NCBI GenBank assembly: GCA_019914995.1
Contig: CM034134.1
Location: forward strand, 576,145-640,144
Source of the DNA: Acanthochlamys bracteata
Taxonomy: Eukaryota > Streptophyta > Magnoliopsida > Pandanales > Velloziaceae
Direction of reading: 5' to 3'
Length of the DNA: 64,000 nt
The translations under genes were made by a program, and so were the position numbers. Of this stretch, positions 49,791-61,656 are shown one piece after another. Numbering within the stretch: the first letter of the stretch is position 1; every line of letters begins with the position of its first letter. A model generated the notes under the pieces. That model saw only the letters and a program-made list of their open reading frames with translations, did not search any database and had not been told where the DNA came from.

Positions 49791-52318
49791 TTCAAGAGTG
49801 CTCTTTGCCAATTAGCGGTGACTGATGATAAGGAAGAAAACATTGTCCGTGCCCACAGATACATTGAGGATACCGCCGCCGAGGGCGCAAAACATGTAGG
49901 TTTGCCAGTATTGTCAAAATTTTACCATTCTGTTTGATGGTTTTGTTTTTTCTTTCATTGAGAGAAAAAGAGGAAAGTTATGTGAATCTAAATTAGGTCT
50001 TACAATGTGTCATTTAAATTAAATCGGTAAGATGTGAGTTTCGTGAAACTGGGTTTGGTGGTACTGAATTCGGTAAGAAATGGATACGAGATGAGTTCAG
50101 TGAGTTCGAACTCAAAATCTGGCGAGAGAAAGTGAGTTCCGTGCAATTAAAACACACCCTTAAAGTCTACAGCTTTCCTCTAGAAAGTTCTAGAATTGGT
50201 GAATCACTAACAAAAGAAGCTTAGTTCAGTTTCTATAGGAAATTATGCTTTCTGAAACTTGATGCACTTTATGTCTGAAAGTTTAGCTGGTAGTCTTAGA
50301 ATGTTGAAATTTGTTTATATCATTAAGATGTGACTAGCAGTGTGTTATTTGTTGTGGTTCTCTTTGCACAAATCTCATTTTTGTTTATCATAAAATGTGG
50401 AATTGCCCCTATTCATCTGAGAACTTCCCCAAATATCCTGAGGATAGTGACAACCATGATCAATCTTCTTCGATCTCGATGCTGTCCGAGGTTGCTGCTC
50501 TATCAATAATGGGTGGATCAATACCAGAAAGGATATCTGGATGCTTGTATAACACCTGTTTTGTTTCTGGTGCGAATGTGGTGCAGGTGGCTAAGCATAG
50601 TAAGGTAAGAGAGGATCTTCCATTAAAATACAACATGCATTGTTCTTCTGATCTGATTGTTTGACTTTGGACGAAACCATTTTTACCTCTTAACTAATTT
50701 TATTGGTACTGAAAAATTGTCAAGACTGGTAATCTTAAGGATTGGCATGCCAAAATGCGCCTAAACACTGAAGTCTTCTGATTTCCTCAACTTTTAAAGT
50801 TATTTTCATGATTTTGCTACTATCTGTTTATGCTCTTTTTTTTTCCTTTTCTTTTTGTTGTCATTGTTGTTCTATAAGATACACTTTTTGGATGATCTTG
50901 ATTTCATTAAATCAAACCCATTCAGATGTCGGGTATATTGGACTTGGAATTTGTATGATATTCGTTTTCCCGGAGCTTGCAATGTTATATAAGTCAAGAG
51001 GTACTCTTTTTTTTTCTCCACCAATGGACATTGTCAGTATACTGAGTAATGTTGTCTATAGTTTACTTGTAAGAGTTCTTTTGAGGGATGATAAACATTG
51101 ATTAATTAAAAGTTGGGTGATAGGAGATGAGTGCATAAGTTCACCAGTATCTGACTAATGATAGGCTATGATGAACTATTGTGTGTCTGATATTACGGAG
51201 CTGGGTTAGGAACCCAATTTAATAACTTCTTGTAACGGTTTTGTAGTTGAAATATTTGCTTTGTGTCACCTATTTCTGGCTCAGAAATTGTGTGAAAGAT
51301 AAAAAGCGAATGTATCGTTTGTTCTTTTCCCCTAAAAATATACTTTAGTCTTTCCGGGATGGTGTTACCTCGATGCTGTCTATTTGCAGGCACTCATATG
51401 ATATGTTCTGGAGCCTTTAACTTAAGTACTGGCCGAATCCTATGGGATCTATAGTTAGCTTGCAAGGTAGTGGAAGACCCTTGTTCTTTAAAAAGCAATG
51501 TTTTTTATTGGATCGTTTTGTGGTCAGACAAATATTTGTTTCCCATATATGAGTTGAATGCATATCTAACCAGCAGCTTGGAGTAGGTCATCGTGTTGTA
51601 TCTACATCATAGCCAGTGGCTTCAATACTGCTCTGGAATTTGTTCCATGCTGATTACTATGCAGTATACTGAACATCTATCAACTGTTGGTTACTTTAGG
51701 TTAAATCAAATGCATAATTAGGGAAATCGATGATAATATTCAAGATTATTTCTCCTACCGATGTGACTTTCTGGCATGTGCTTGTTTTGCTAAATCTCCC
51801 GTTTGCTTCTTGCTTTATTGTGCAGGGCAGCTAACAATCCCATAGTGTTTCCGTTGCTGTTTTCATACGAATAAGGGACTTCTGGCCCGTTCCTTTAAAA
51901 TGCTCTTCTGTTATGAAGGACAGTTGTTCGTTGCAATGTGTCCACCACCTCGAGATTCAGAATGGGACTAAACAATCTGGGTTACTCTTTGTTAATCGTA
52001 CCTCTAAGTACTAGTAGAGATTTTGACAGCTTTGAAGATGCCAGAATGAATAAATACCTCCTTAGTAAATAAAATTCTTTTAACAGTAGTTTGGGGAAAT
52101 TTTTGCGACATCAGGACCTGAAGAGGCAACGGTAATTGTGGAGATTGGTTATTCAATTATTCAAGCAAGTAGGTCTGTGTCTCTATGTGTTACTCAAAAC
52201 ACTAGCGGAGTTGTATAGATTTTAACATTTTAGAATTCTTCACAGGAAGAGCTTTCCTCTTGAGCAACAACGGCAGGAAGACATTTACAAGCTGGTTGAG
52301 ATACTTAGAGGAGAATGA
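49791..52318 (+). pseudogene. Nitrilase-like / omega-amidase (NIT2-type) pseudogene
   Basis: Separate blocks match successive parts of plant omega-amidase: 49791-49895 (FKSALCQLAVTDDKEENI); about 50395-50606 (MWNCPYSSENFPKY, IMGGSIPERISG, NTCFVSGA); about 50878-51010 (IHFLDDLD, then VGYIGLGICM, FPELAMLYKSRG); 51390-51452 (SGAFNLSTGRILWDL then stop); about 52087-52168 (FGEIFATSGPEEATVIVEIGYSII); and 52246-52318 (FPLEQQRQEDIYKLVEIL then stop). The N-terminus was not found. Block 2 lacks an acceptor, and the motif leading into it (normally LLPEMWN) is lost. The IHLFD-to-VGRIG part is internally deleted, and the GICYDIRFPE motif is shifted by one base and back. Several intron boundaries survive, so this is a decayed gene copy and not a retrocopy. 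A family B MITE lies in its first intron. Confidence 0.82.
49996..50159. mobile_element. MITE, family B, in the nitrilase pseudogene
   Basis: The right end GTGCAATTAAAACACACCC is followed by TTA. The left end is less clear, with TTA at 49993-49995. The interior has CTCAAAATCTGGCGAGAGAAAGTGAGTTCC, the reverse of the family motif. Confidence 0.6.
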
Positions 52319-52427
52319 CAATCATCAACGGTATGTTGTCGATCTTGATTTTGGCATTTCCTGCATGTTCCTACCAAGTTCTATAGGTTACCTTGAGATA
52401 TTTTTGCAGCTTGAGTACCTCTTTGGT

Positions 52428-52517
52428 AGATCTGGTTTATAATCGAACGGAATGGAGAAAACGGATTCATGTGGTCAACCCCACAAGTTGGATAAAGACT
52501 TAGTTTTCTTTGTTTGT
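52428..52517 (-). repeat. Dispersed SINE-like module, copy 4
   Basis: On the minus strand: TTTATCCAACTTGTGGGG, ACCACATGAATCCG, CATTCCGTTCGATTATAAACC. Like copy 1, it borders on GATCTGGTTTATAAT on the plus strand. Confidence 0.7.
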
Positions 52518-52867
52518 AGTACCTCTTTAATAAATTATACCTATATCTATGCAGAAAACTAAAACTGTTAAAACTTCTTTCCACGGCACCTTTAGCTTGC
52601 TTCATGAACTTCTGATTGTTCGAGAAAAAACAACCAGTATGCAATACCGCAAAGAAGATTCATTACTGTAACTGATGCTGAAGTTTTTCTTCTTGCAGAA
52701 GTGGTGCATACGAGAAGATTTAAAATGGTACCGCACAACTAATCAAGCAGACAAAGTTCCAGTAACGGCAAACCACGAACTGAACTGCGATGTCAACAAG
52801 TTAAATTTGTTTCCATGTACCTGACGCCACCGTTGTTAATGTACCTGAGCTGGAACTTTGAGCTCAA

Positions 52868-54163
52868 AGCAAAACAACAACAACTTAACGGGCGGGATAA
52901 CAGACCACTTAATGTTCTCCTCTTCCACTGTCTCAATGGTCACTGCCACCAACTGCCAATCTTCTTATTCAACTACCACTACTACTACTGAAGCAGTTAA
53001 CCGTCAGCTCCATCCCGATGTCTGTAACAGCAAGCTCGATGAAGCTCTTCGTTTCGTTAAGCTTTGTGCTGGCAGTGGTATTCAGCCTGACCAGATTCCG
53101 TTCACGAGCCTTATACGAGGGTTAATGCAAATTGAGAAAAACACGATCGGTTTCACCAATTCTTTAGATTGTTGAAAAGTTATGTTCACCCGATGTCATT
53201 ACTTATAGTGTGATACGTAGTGGTTATTGTAAAGAAGGAGATACCAATGCGGCTCTGCAGCTTCTTGCTAGAGTGACGGTTTTGCTGGATGCGTTTTTGT
53301 ACAATACTATTGTTCAGAACTTGGGTGAGGAAAAAGCACTGGATCTGCTCGACGAAATGCTGATATAGGTGATTATTAGTGGTATGTATAGGTCTAAGAA
53401 GGATCCATGATGCAATAAGGTATTTGAACGCGATGCCGTCTAATGGGTGTAACCTGAATGTTATATCGCATAATATTATTCTTAGGAGCATGTGTAGCAC
53501 TGGGCAGTGGATGGATGCGGACAAGTTGTTGGATGATATGTTGAAGAAAGGTTGTTCCTAAAATGTTGTTACATTCAATATACACTGATTAATTTCTTGT
53601 GCGAAAGGCTATGTTGGATCGAGCATTGGATCTGTTGGAGAAGATGCCTGAGCACGGCCTATGCAGGGAGAAAGTTAATGAATGTGGCAATTGAATACTT
53701 AGATGTGATGGTAGCTAGAGGTTGCTACCTGGACATTGTTACATTAGACACTTTGCTGACTGCCAAAGAAGGGAATGCGAGAAAAGGAACTCGAGCTTTT
53801 GGATGAGATGAAAGAGTAGAAGGGTTGCAGCCTGATCTTATCATTTATTGCTTGCTTGTGTCTGGGCCAAAATTTAGGATGCTATAAAAGTGTTCCATGA
53901 GTTACAGGAACTTCGTCTCCAACTAGGACTAAATTTTAGGATGTGGCTCTTGTGGACTTGTGCAAAGATCAGAAAACAGATCGTGCAATTGTTATGGCCA
54001 GATGGTGCCTGGGTGGATCTGTGCCCACAGAGTCGACAAACACTATTCTGATCGAGGGTTTTGCTCATGAAGGAACATCCAATGAGGCGTTAGGGCTACT
54101 CGCAGAGTTGTGTCCAAGAAACATTGGAAGGATAAATTCCACGCAGAATGTGATTGCAAAACT
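52868..54163 (+). pseudogene. Pentatricopeptide repeat (PPR) gene, decayed
   Basis: Plus-strand blocks in several frames match P-class PPR repeats: GIQPDQIPFTSLIRGL, SPDVITYSVIRSGYCKEGD, ALDLLDEML, AIRYLNAMPSNGCNLNVISHNIILRSM, QWMDADKLLDDMLKKGCS, VVTFNI and MVARGC. PPR proteins bind organelle RNA in a one-repeat-per-base way. Intact family members are single long frames. Here the reading frame is broken many times by stops and indels, and no segment exceeds about 100 codons. A Ser/Thr-rich segment at 52915-52990 resembles a transit peptide region. The right edge is cut by a MITE at 54168. Confidence 0.85.
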
Positions 54164-54167
54164 GTAA

Positions 54168-54472
54168 GGTCTACTTGGTTTCCTCGTTGTCTTCCGTAAC
54201 TTTACTTTTTTCCGTCAGATTTTGAGTTCCGAACAGTTCATATATTTTAATTACACAAAAAATTCAGAATTCTACTTCTACGTGCAAAATTTCAGTTTCA
54301 ATTTTTTTTATTTGTATATTTCCCAATACAACTATATTTTTTTAATTTTTAACACACTTTTAAAACTTATTGAAATACAAATACTGAATTCCACTTTCAC
54401 TTTATTTTTTAAAAAATTTTAATTTCTACTTTTACTTTCACGAACTCAGTTACAGACATTTAAAACACGTCC
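54168..54472. mobile_element. MITE, family B, at the edge of the PPR pseudogene
   Basis: 305 bp with TAA on both sides (54165-54167 and 54473-54475). The right end is TTTAAAACACGTCC. The interior contains GTCAGATTTTGAGTTCCGAACAG, as in the other long copies. Confidence 0.75.
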
Positions 54473-55714
54473 TAACTCTAGAGGACTGCAACTAGTGAGT
54501 TGTCATTGCCAAAAATTAGAAGCAAGAACTTAGCTTATTAGTATGGCTTAAAAAATTTTCTCGCGAACATGAGATGGGAATGTCCTTAAGTGAGGCAATG
54601 GGATTTAACAAGCTTACAAGTTTGCCAGAACTCCAACCATGTCAAAAAACTGACATCCTATTTCTTCTTGCCCAAGTTGATCTCCCACTTTTCACTCAGC
54701 TCTTACGTTCTGCTTGCAAATCAGTAGACATTACATTATGAACATTGAATGATGCTTCCTAAAGTTTGCACCATTATACGACAGCAAAGATGCAGTCAGA
54801 GCTTTGCGTTCATTTCAAGTTCCTATAAGATGTCAACCCTTCTGCTGAGGTAGATACAGTTCATTCTCTATTTTACCAATATAAGGTTTATAGTAGATGT
54901 ATTATAGTTTGCGCTGAGACCACTCTTGGTTGAAACCTTACTGGATTGAATTATTGCAGAGTTGCTTCACTGAGAGGTTCCAACTTTAAAAGCTCATCAA
55001 TACATTCAGGTTCAAGGCAATCGGCATCATTTCGTCATCAGTCTCCATCAACGTACGAAGTAGGCATGGGCTGGAATTGAACATCAGGTACATTAGTAAA
55101 AAATAATCAATAATAAAATCTTAAAACGTAATTTTTTTTAATTTTAAATAATATTTATATAATATTATAAAAATTTTAAAAAATTAGAATAAAAATAAAT
55201 AGAAAAGTAAAATCAAATACGTTTTTATTTTTGCACATATCTTCACGCACAAATCGTCCACTCTGATACCATATGAACAGCAAATATGTGATATAATTCA
55301 CTCGAAAATAGTAGTGCAATAGAGTAGCGTGCCGACACACTTATTAATCCCACAGGTTTTAGCTCAAGTATTCAATATAAGATTATTCTCATGATATGTT
55401 CGTAGGTGAAGTTACACATTTACTATTTCTGAATCCAATTCAGGATGTAGAACTTGGTACATGGGCTTTGAGCACCAGGGAGAAAGATTGATGTTAACTT
55501 ATAGAAGCAAAAGACTTGCATAATGGAAGGGTGGTCATGTGTGTGTCTGGTAGATAGGCATCAAAGTGAATTGTGGCATATGTCCTACATGAAACACATT
55601 ATAATGGGTGAGAATATGTAGTGTTTCTTTATGAAGAATTTTCTGTAGTGCAGCAGTTGATGTCGACTTGCAATAATAATCATAACTTGAAATGATAAGG
55701 GTATGTGTTTGGAA
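54473..55714. other. Intergenic DNA after the PPR pseudogene
   Basis: Mixed composition to about 55090, with a possible exon-like block at 54960-55080 after a TTGCAG acceptor that I cannot assign. AT-rich from 55100 to 55200. No gene recognised. Confidence 0.4.
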
Positions 55715-56349
55715 CATAATTGTAAAAATCAGACCGGACATTGAATCAGAAAACTGTTCGAATCAAAAGTTGACCCGTTAGGTCAATGAGTTGAACCGTT
55801 ATGTCAAAAATACTAAAGATTGACGGTAGTGCGAACGCTTATTATTTAAAAGAAAAAATAATAAATTTTTTCTTTATTAGAAGGCATAAAAGAAAAAATA
55901 AACTAACAAAAAATATTTAAAATAATAAATTTCAAAAGATTCTTTGTTTTAAAATAATTTTGTTATTTTTCTTATAAATTTAACAAAATTAGTAATATAA
56001 AATTAAAAAATACTAATAATAAATATTTATAAATAAAATATAACAAACTTTTTTTTTGCATTATCACATCCAAATATAAAATCTAAACTATATATTATAT
56101 TTTAATATAAAATTACTAATAATTATTTTTGCATCAATATATCACAAATTTAAATTTTTTAAAATTTAATTTAATCCGGTTTGATCCGAACGGACGGGTC
56201 GACCGAGTCGAAGCGGGTCAGAACGGATCGAAGCAGGTCAGAACAGGTCGATTGTATAAACGGTTTTATTATAAACCCAGATCAGTTTACGTTCCGAGTT
56301 GACGATTTCTGAGTCGACTGGACGAGCCGGTCCGGATTTTATAACTATG
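55715..56349. mobile_element. Non-autonomous hAT-like element (635 bp)
   Basis: Inverted ends: CATAATTGTAAAAATCAGACCGG at the left, answered by CCGGTCCGGATTTTATAACTATG at the right. Flanks GTTTGGAA and ATTTGGAA match at 7 of 8 positions, as expected for an aged 8-bp duplication. The interior is GGGTC/GGTCGA-rich near the ends with an AT-rich core. Confidence 0.75.
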
Positions 56350-56530
56350 ATTTGGAAGTGATTTTCACTTTTTTTTACTCCAATCTTTTATTTTTTATTT
56401 TCAACTAAGAACTCATTTGATTGCGGTGAAGTAAATTCATATAATGTGACTGAATATACTTGAAACTTTAATAACTAGTTTTTTTAGTGAAAAATTTTGA
56501 AACTAATGATTGGCTGATATTTCTAAACTA

Positions 56531-56551
56531 CCCCCCCCTCCCCCCCCCCCC
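56531..56551 (+). repeat. Poly-C tract
   Basis: Eight C, one T, twelve C, in otherwise AT-rich DNA. Confidence 0.95.
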
Positions 56552-59279
56552 TACCTATGTATGCTCAAACTAGTTTATATAATAAACTGAACCATATCAC
56601 TTCAATATTGATATTATTAACTTGTTCTTTAAGTGATTGGTTAATATATGTAAACTGCTTTAGATTTATCCATTAAATGAAAAATTAATTTATTTAAATC
56701 AAAAGTCAAACTACTTTTTTTTCTGAAATATAATTTCATTATTATAATAATAAGATTCTTTTCTATAAACTTTTAGTCAAATGATTTGTTGATATAGTAA
56801 CAAAATAAAAAATTTTGAATTTCAACTACATGCATTATAGTCATTAAAATTAATTTTTACTAAAAAATAAAAACTACTCATCTATAACTATGTGTCAAGC
56901 TAAACATTTATTTTTATTACAACAATACATTTTTTTCAAAAAAGTTAGAGGATCTTCTCGAACGTTTAAAATAAAAAGCTCTTCTGAAAACGTATTTATT
57001 TTAAAACTTTTCAAAAAACTAATTTCTAAATAATAAATTATAAAATTATAAAATATAATCTATTTTTTATTTTCAAAATTTTTTAAATTATTATATAAGA
57101 TAAAAATTTAGAAAGCGGTGATAAGTAGTGTCGAATATGCGTTAATCTTCTAGACGACACTCTTACAAACCACTAAGCTAGAGTGCGTTTGGGAGAGCAT
57201 TTAAAATATTATTTTTTAATTTTTTAATTTTATATTTTATAATATATATTTTATAAATATATAAAAATTTATTTAAAAATTTAAAAAGTGTAAAAAAAAT
57301 TTACAAAATGTGCTTTTTTTATTATATTTTTTTATTATTTTTTTAAAAATAAAAAAATAAAACTTATTTCTTAAAAAAAATAAAAATATTTTTTATTTTA
57401 AAAAATTTTATTTCATAAACATTCTCGAACGACTCCTACGTCTATATCAAAACTTGGCGTAAAAAATTTATAGCAAATCAAGCATGATACAAATTGATAG
57501 TAGCTAGTTGGTGATGGAGATAATTGACATCCAATCCAAGTGGTCGAAAAAGCAATGAAAATGGTGTTAAGGAATCACTTCTAGAGAAGCACCTTCATGC
57601 CACTATAGTCAAAGAAAAATTTTAGGGACTTATAAAAGTGCTTATAAAATAAAAATATTTTAAAATAAAAAATATTTTTAATTTTTTTAAAAATAAATTA
57701 TATTTTTTATTTTAAAAAAATAATAATAATATATATATATAATTTTAGTATGTAGAATTTTTTATAATTTAAATATTTATAAAAATATATTTAAAAATTA
57801 AAAATTAAAAAATTATTTTTTTGATAAGCTAAATCAAACATAATTTAGTTTTAGGATCATTAGCTTTTAGACTAACTTTTTGATATTCTTTCTAAGTTGA
57901 AGAAACCACATCAACTCATGCTTATCAAGAAATCTTTTGGAAGATTTTAGGTCTTATCTATTATTACATTTGACTTGTTTTTATTTTATAACAATGTGGG
58001 ACCTACCCAAAATAATCTTCTTCATGTTTGTAGAACGTAAATAATTTTTCTTTTCTTTTCTTTTCTTAAGCACAATAAAAAGGTATGTTTTTATGCTTGA
58101 AAATAATAATTTGAAAGAAATTTAGTTATTAAAAAATGTATTTATTAAAAAGAAATATATAAACTTATCTGAGATTAATTTTTTTAGAAGTAACTTTCTA
58201 ACAAAGATTTAAACAAATTTACTTTTATTTGCCTAAATTAATTTAGAAATGAATTTTTAATACATGAAATAATTTATTAAAATATTATTTATTAAAATAA
58301 ATTTATAAAATTAAATATAAAATTTCGTTCATAACTGATCTCTGTCAGAAGTGATATTTTAATGAAAAAGCTACTTTCAAATTAATAGAAAACGCTTAAA
58401 AATACTTATAATAAAAAAGATATTTTAAATTTTTTTTAATAAGTTTAATTTTTTTATCTCAAAAAAATTTATACATATAAAAGTTTTAAAATAACAATTT
58501 TTATGTATTTTTTTATTTTTTTATAAAGTACCGCAAAAATTAAAAAATTAGATATTCTTTTTTGAAATATTAAATACTCAATAAGTGTTGCCAGACGATA
58601 TCATAAACATGTTAATGAATTTATTTATTAATGAATTTTCATTCTATTAATTTATTAATAATAGTAAAAACCACGTGTAAAATATCATTTCCTGCCTTTT
58701 TTTTATTTATTAATGAATTTTTATAGAAAGCCTATGAAAACTTCAAACTTTTTTTTAGCATCAGTCTTAGAAAAAAAAAGAAAAAAAAAGTAAGTAATAA
58801 TTAGTATTATTAAAATATTAGTTTAAAGCGAAGAATAGGGTAGTCGCTCTATGCGGCTAAGGATGATTTAATAATGTAATCACTAAGTACAAACACTACG
58901 AGTACGTTAAATATTTTTTTAAAAAAATTTAACTTAGATCACTAACCAATATAGAAAATTTCAAAAATATTTGTTGTTCTTGGAAAAAGAATAATTAATC
59001 CCTGTAGATATGGTGGCTTATTATTTTCTAAAATGGTTCCAAGTAATTGGCTCCAATTATTTTATTAATCGATAATTGTTATGCACGTTTGAATTTAAAT
59101 AAACACACTCGTACGGAGTAGCTCGAATATAAAAAAAAAAAATTTTAAGTGCAGGCGTGATTATCTCGTAATGATTCGCTTTAATGTATAAAGAAATAGA
59201 ATAATATTTTATTTTATTCAAAATTACTTTTTCATAAAAGTTTCGGCCAATATAGTCAAACCCGATTCGAATCGGTCAT
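56552..59279. other. AT-rich intergenic DNA with family A MITEs
   Basis: Copies at 57181-57436 (GAGTGCGTTTGGGAG to GAACGACTC) and about 57625-57841 (GGGACTTATAAAAGTGC to AAATCAAACA). The rest is AT-rich, with no protein-like open frame. Confidence 0.5.
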
Positions 59280-59890
59280 ATGAAATCAAAAGATGACGAT
59301 CCGATCGTCTTTTCAGACAGAATCACTTGCTTACCAAGATACTGGTAGCAACGGTCAAGAGTTTTTAGTAGTTCTCGATACCAGAGAAAGAGAAATCATC
59401 ATCGTCGTCATCATCCTCATTCATCGACTTCAACAGCAATATCATCAAAGAACTGAAGCGCGATGGAAAGTTTGTTCTTCCGTTTGATAGACGAGGGCTT
59501 TGATTCTTCATCGTCTACGGTGGCAAGTTGCTTTTTGTTGTTTGTTACCAACTAAGGAAGAAGAAGTTGGTTGACGGTTGCTTTTACTAACTAGAGATTT
59601 TTTTGCGATTGATTTTTCTTTTATGCGGATTACGATTGGGATTCTAAGAGAGCGTTAGGAAAAGCTAATGACTCTAGAGTTACGGCCCGAGCATTGAGAG
59701 CAGTAACGGCAACAGCATCTCTCCTTTTATCTGCTTTATATAATTGTTGTTTATGGTTGATGTTATCGTTTGCTCCAGAAATGTTTGTACGGCTGAATCT
59801 CTTATACTCCACTAGATTTTCTCCAGTGAACTCCTCGCCTCCGCCATTTGACATAGTGGGTCGATTCGGTAACCCTCCGAATTGGTAAGG
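59280..59890. other. Unassigned GC-richer segment, possible gene remnant
   Basis: This 600-bp block stands out from its AT-rich flanks. Both strands carry modest open frames. The plus strand from about 59622 reads YADYDWDSKRALGKAND..., then a hydrophobic stretch, to a stop at 59888. The minus strand 59854-59630 reads MSNGGGEEFTGENLVEYKRF.... I recognise neither. It may be a first exon, a leader or a decayed gene. Confidence 0.3.
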
Positions 59891-60840
59891 TGATGACTCG
59901 ACAATTTGTTTGAATCGATATTCGGATATTCGAATTTGATCTGATTATACACGTAATTCAACATTTTTCCAACATATAGAAAGAAAGATGATTCGTATTT
60001 TTTATGTATTTTACACTTTTGTGGAGATCTAATCCTCTTCTCCTCTCATCTCATACTTAAAAAGAAGTAGGAAAGAAAGAAGGCATTATTATGCAATGAG
60101 ATTGCGAGATATGCAAAAGAAAATTCCAAAATATAGATTTTTTATTTGAATAAGTGAGATTTTTTCTGATCTTGATCTTGCTAGGCTTCGGATTCTTTAT
60201 AGATACTCAAAATTAGTGCTCTATTTTTAGGTTTCATCGTAAACCTAATAATTTATTTTATAAAAATTAAGTTTTAGGAATATAACTTCAGATTTTTTTT
60301 TACAAATAAATAAGTCCGATTCTGCAAACGACAAAACTCTTTTTTCAATAATAGCAATAAAATTTTAAACCTTCAATTTAATTAGTAATCTTGTTTAATT
60401 TTTAGCTTGATTCATTCTGCAGTACTCGTTCATGAATGCATTTATAGCTTTAAAACATTTTCATAAAAATCTTTTCAAGTTTTATTTTTACTTACATGAT
60501 CGAAGATGATTCTCGTGAATGCAGTTAAGTATAATGTGAAAAATTGAAGTTGTTATGTAAGGCTTCTAACTTAAGTTTTGAGAAATTAAAACCCAATTTT
60601 TTACTTATTGCTTCTAATTTATAATATTTTTTTAAATTAGAAAAGCTTCTGACTTTTAGCTTTTTATTGCGTGTTTCAGTTCTCTCAAAACTCAACCTTT
60701 TTTTCAAAAAATTTAATTTTGGATTCACTTAAATGAAAATTTTTAAAACCTATTTGTAGATACTATCAAATAAAACATTTTAACTGACTTTTGCAACAAC
60801 TCATTTTCTATAAATTTATTTGATTGTTACCAAACGAGTT

Positions 60841-61262
60841 GCCCCGTTTGACATTCGTTATCAAAAAAATAATTTTTTAATTTTTAATTTTATATTTTTT
60901 AATACATATTTTATAAATATATAAAAATTTATTTAAAAAATATAAAAAAATTTTACTTAATAAAATTTTTTATTATATATTTTATTATTTTTTAAAAATA
61001 AAAAAAAAAAATTCGTTTGTAAAAAACAAAAATATTTTACTTTGGAGCGCCTCCTAAAATTTGCTTAGGTAACATTTGGGAGTGTTTTATTTTTAATTTT
61101 TTAAAGTAAGTTTTTATATATATATAAAATAAAAAAATTTATTACGTAAAATTTTTTATATTTTTAAAATTTTAAATAAATTTTATAAATATTTTTAAAA
61201 ATATATTAAAAATATAACTGAAAATTTAAAAACTAATTTTAAAATAAAATACCAAACACGCC
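60841..61262. mobile_element. Two adjacent family A MITEs
   Basis: The first runs about 60841-61054 (GCCCCGTTTGACATTCG to GGAGCGCCTC) and the second about 61070-61262 (GTAACATTTGGGAGTG to CCAAACACGCC). Both have A/T interiors typical of the family. They are separated by about 15 bp. Confidence 0.5.
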
Positions 61263-61428
61263 GTAATCAAATTTTGAAATTTTTTCTCACATGGTTTCAT
61301 CACTTCTTCAGAAGTGATCTCCAAACTATTTGTTTTTACCAAGCAATTATTTTCAAGTGTTAAAAACCTACTTTTCAATAATTTATTTTTCAAAACTTTT
61401 ACCTTCGGATCAATTTAGTACGGGCAAA

Positions 61429-61471
61429 ACACGTGTGGGCCATTTCGATGAATACAAATATGCCACGTCAG
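61429..61471 (+). promoter_or_regulatory. G-box-like sites upstream of the BG1-like gene
   Basis: The palindrome ACACGTGT at 61429-61436 and GCCACGTCAGC at 61462-61472 lie about 190-230 bp upstream of the start codon. Both contain ACGT cores bound by bZIP or bHLH factors. Function is inferred from sequence only. Confidence 0.4.
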
Positions 61472-61656
61472 CTCACATGCCAACTCAGCAACCACTCTTC
61501 TTTTTTTCCTCTCTCCTTTTCCATTCATTCTTTCTCCTCTTTATTATTCGTTCTTCTTGCTTTCCTCAGTTCCTTCTTCCAACATTTCTCAAAACTCACC
61601 TCAACATTTCTCATTATTTGATTTGACTACAAACCACAGAGCGGTTTCTACAAAAA

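Noticed and set aside
59630-59854. Minus-strand 74-codon frame beginning MSNGGGEEFTG
   Set aside because: It competes with an equally plausible plus-strand frame and has no recognised family, so it was kept only as an unassigned block.
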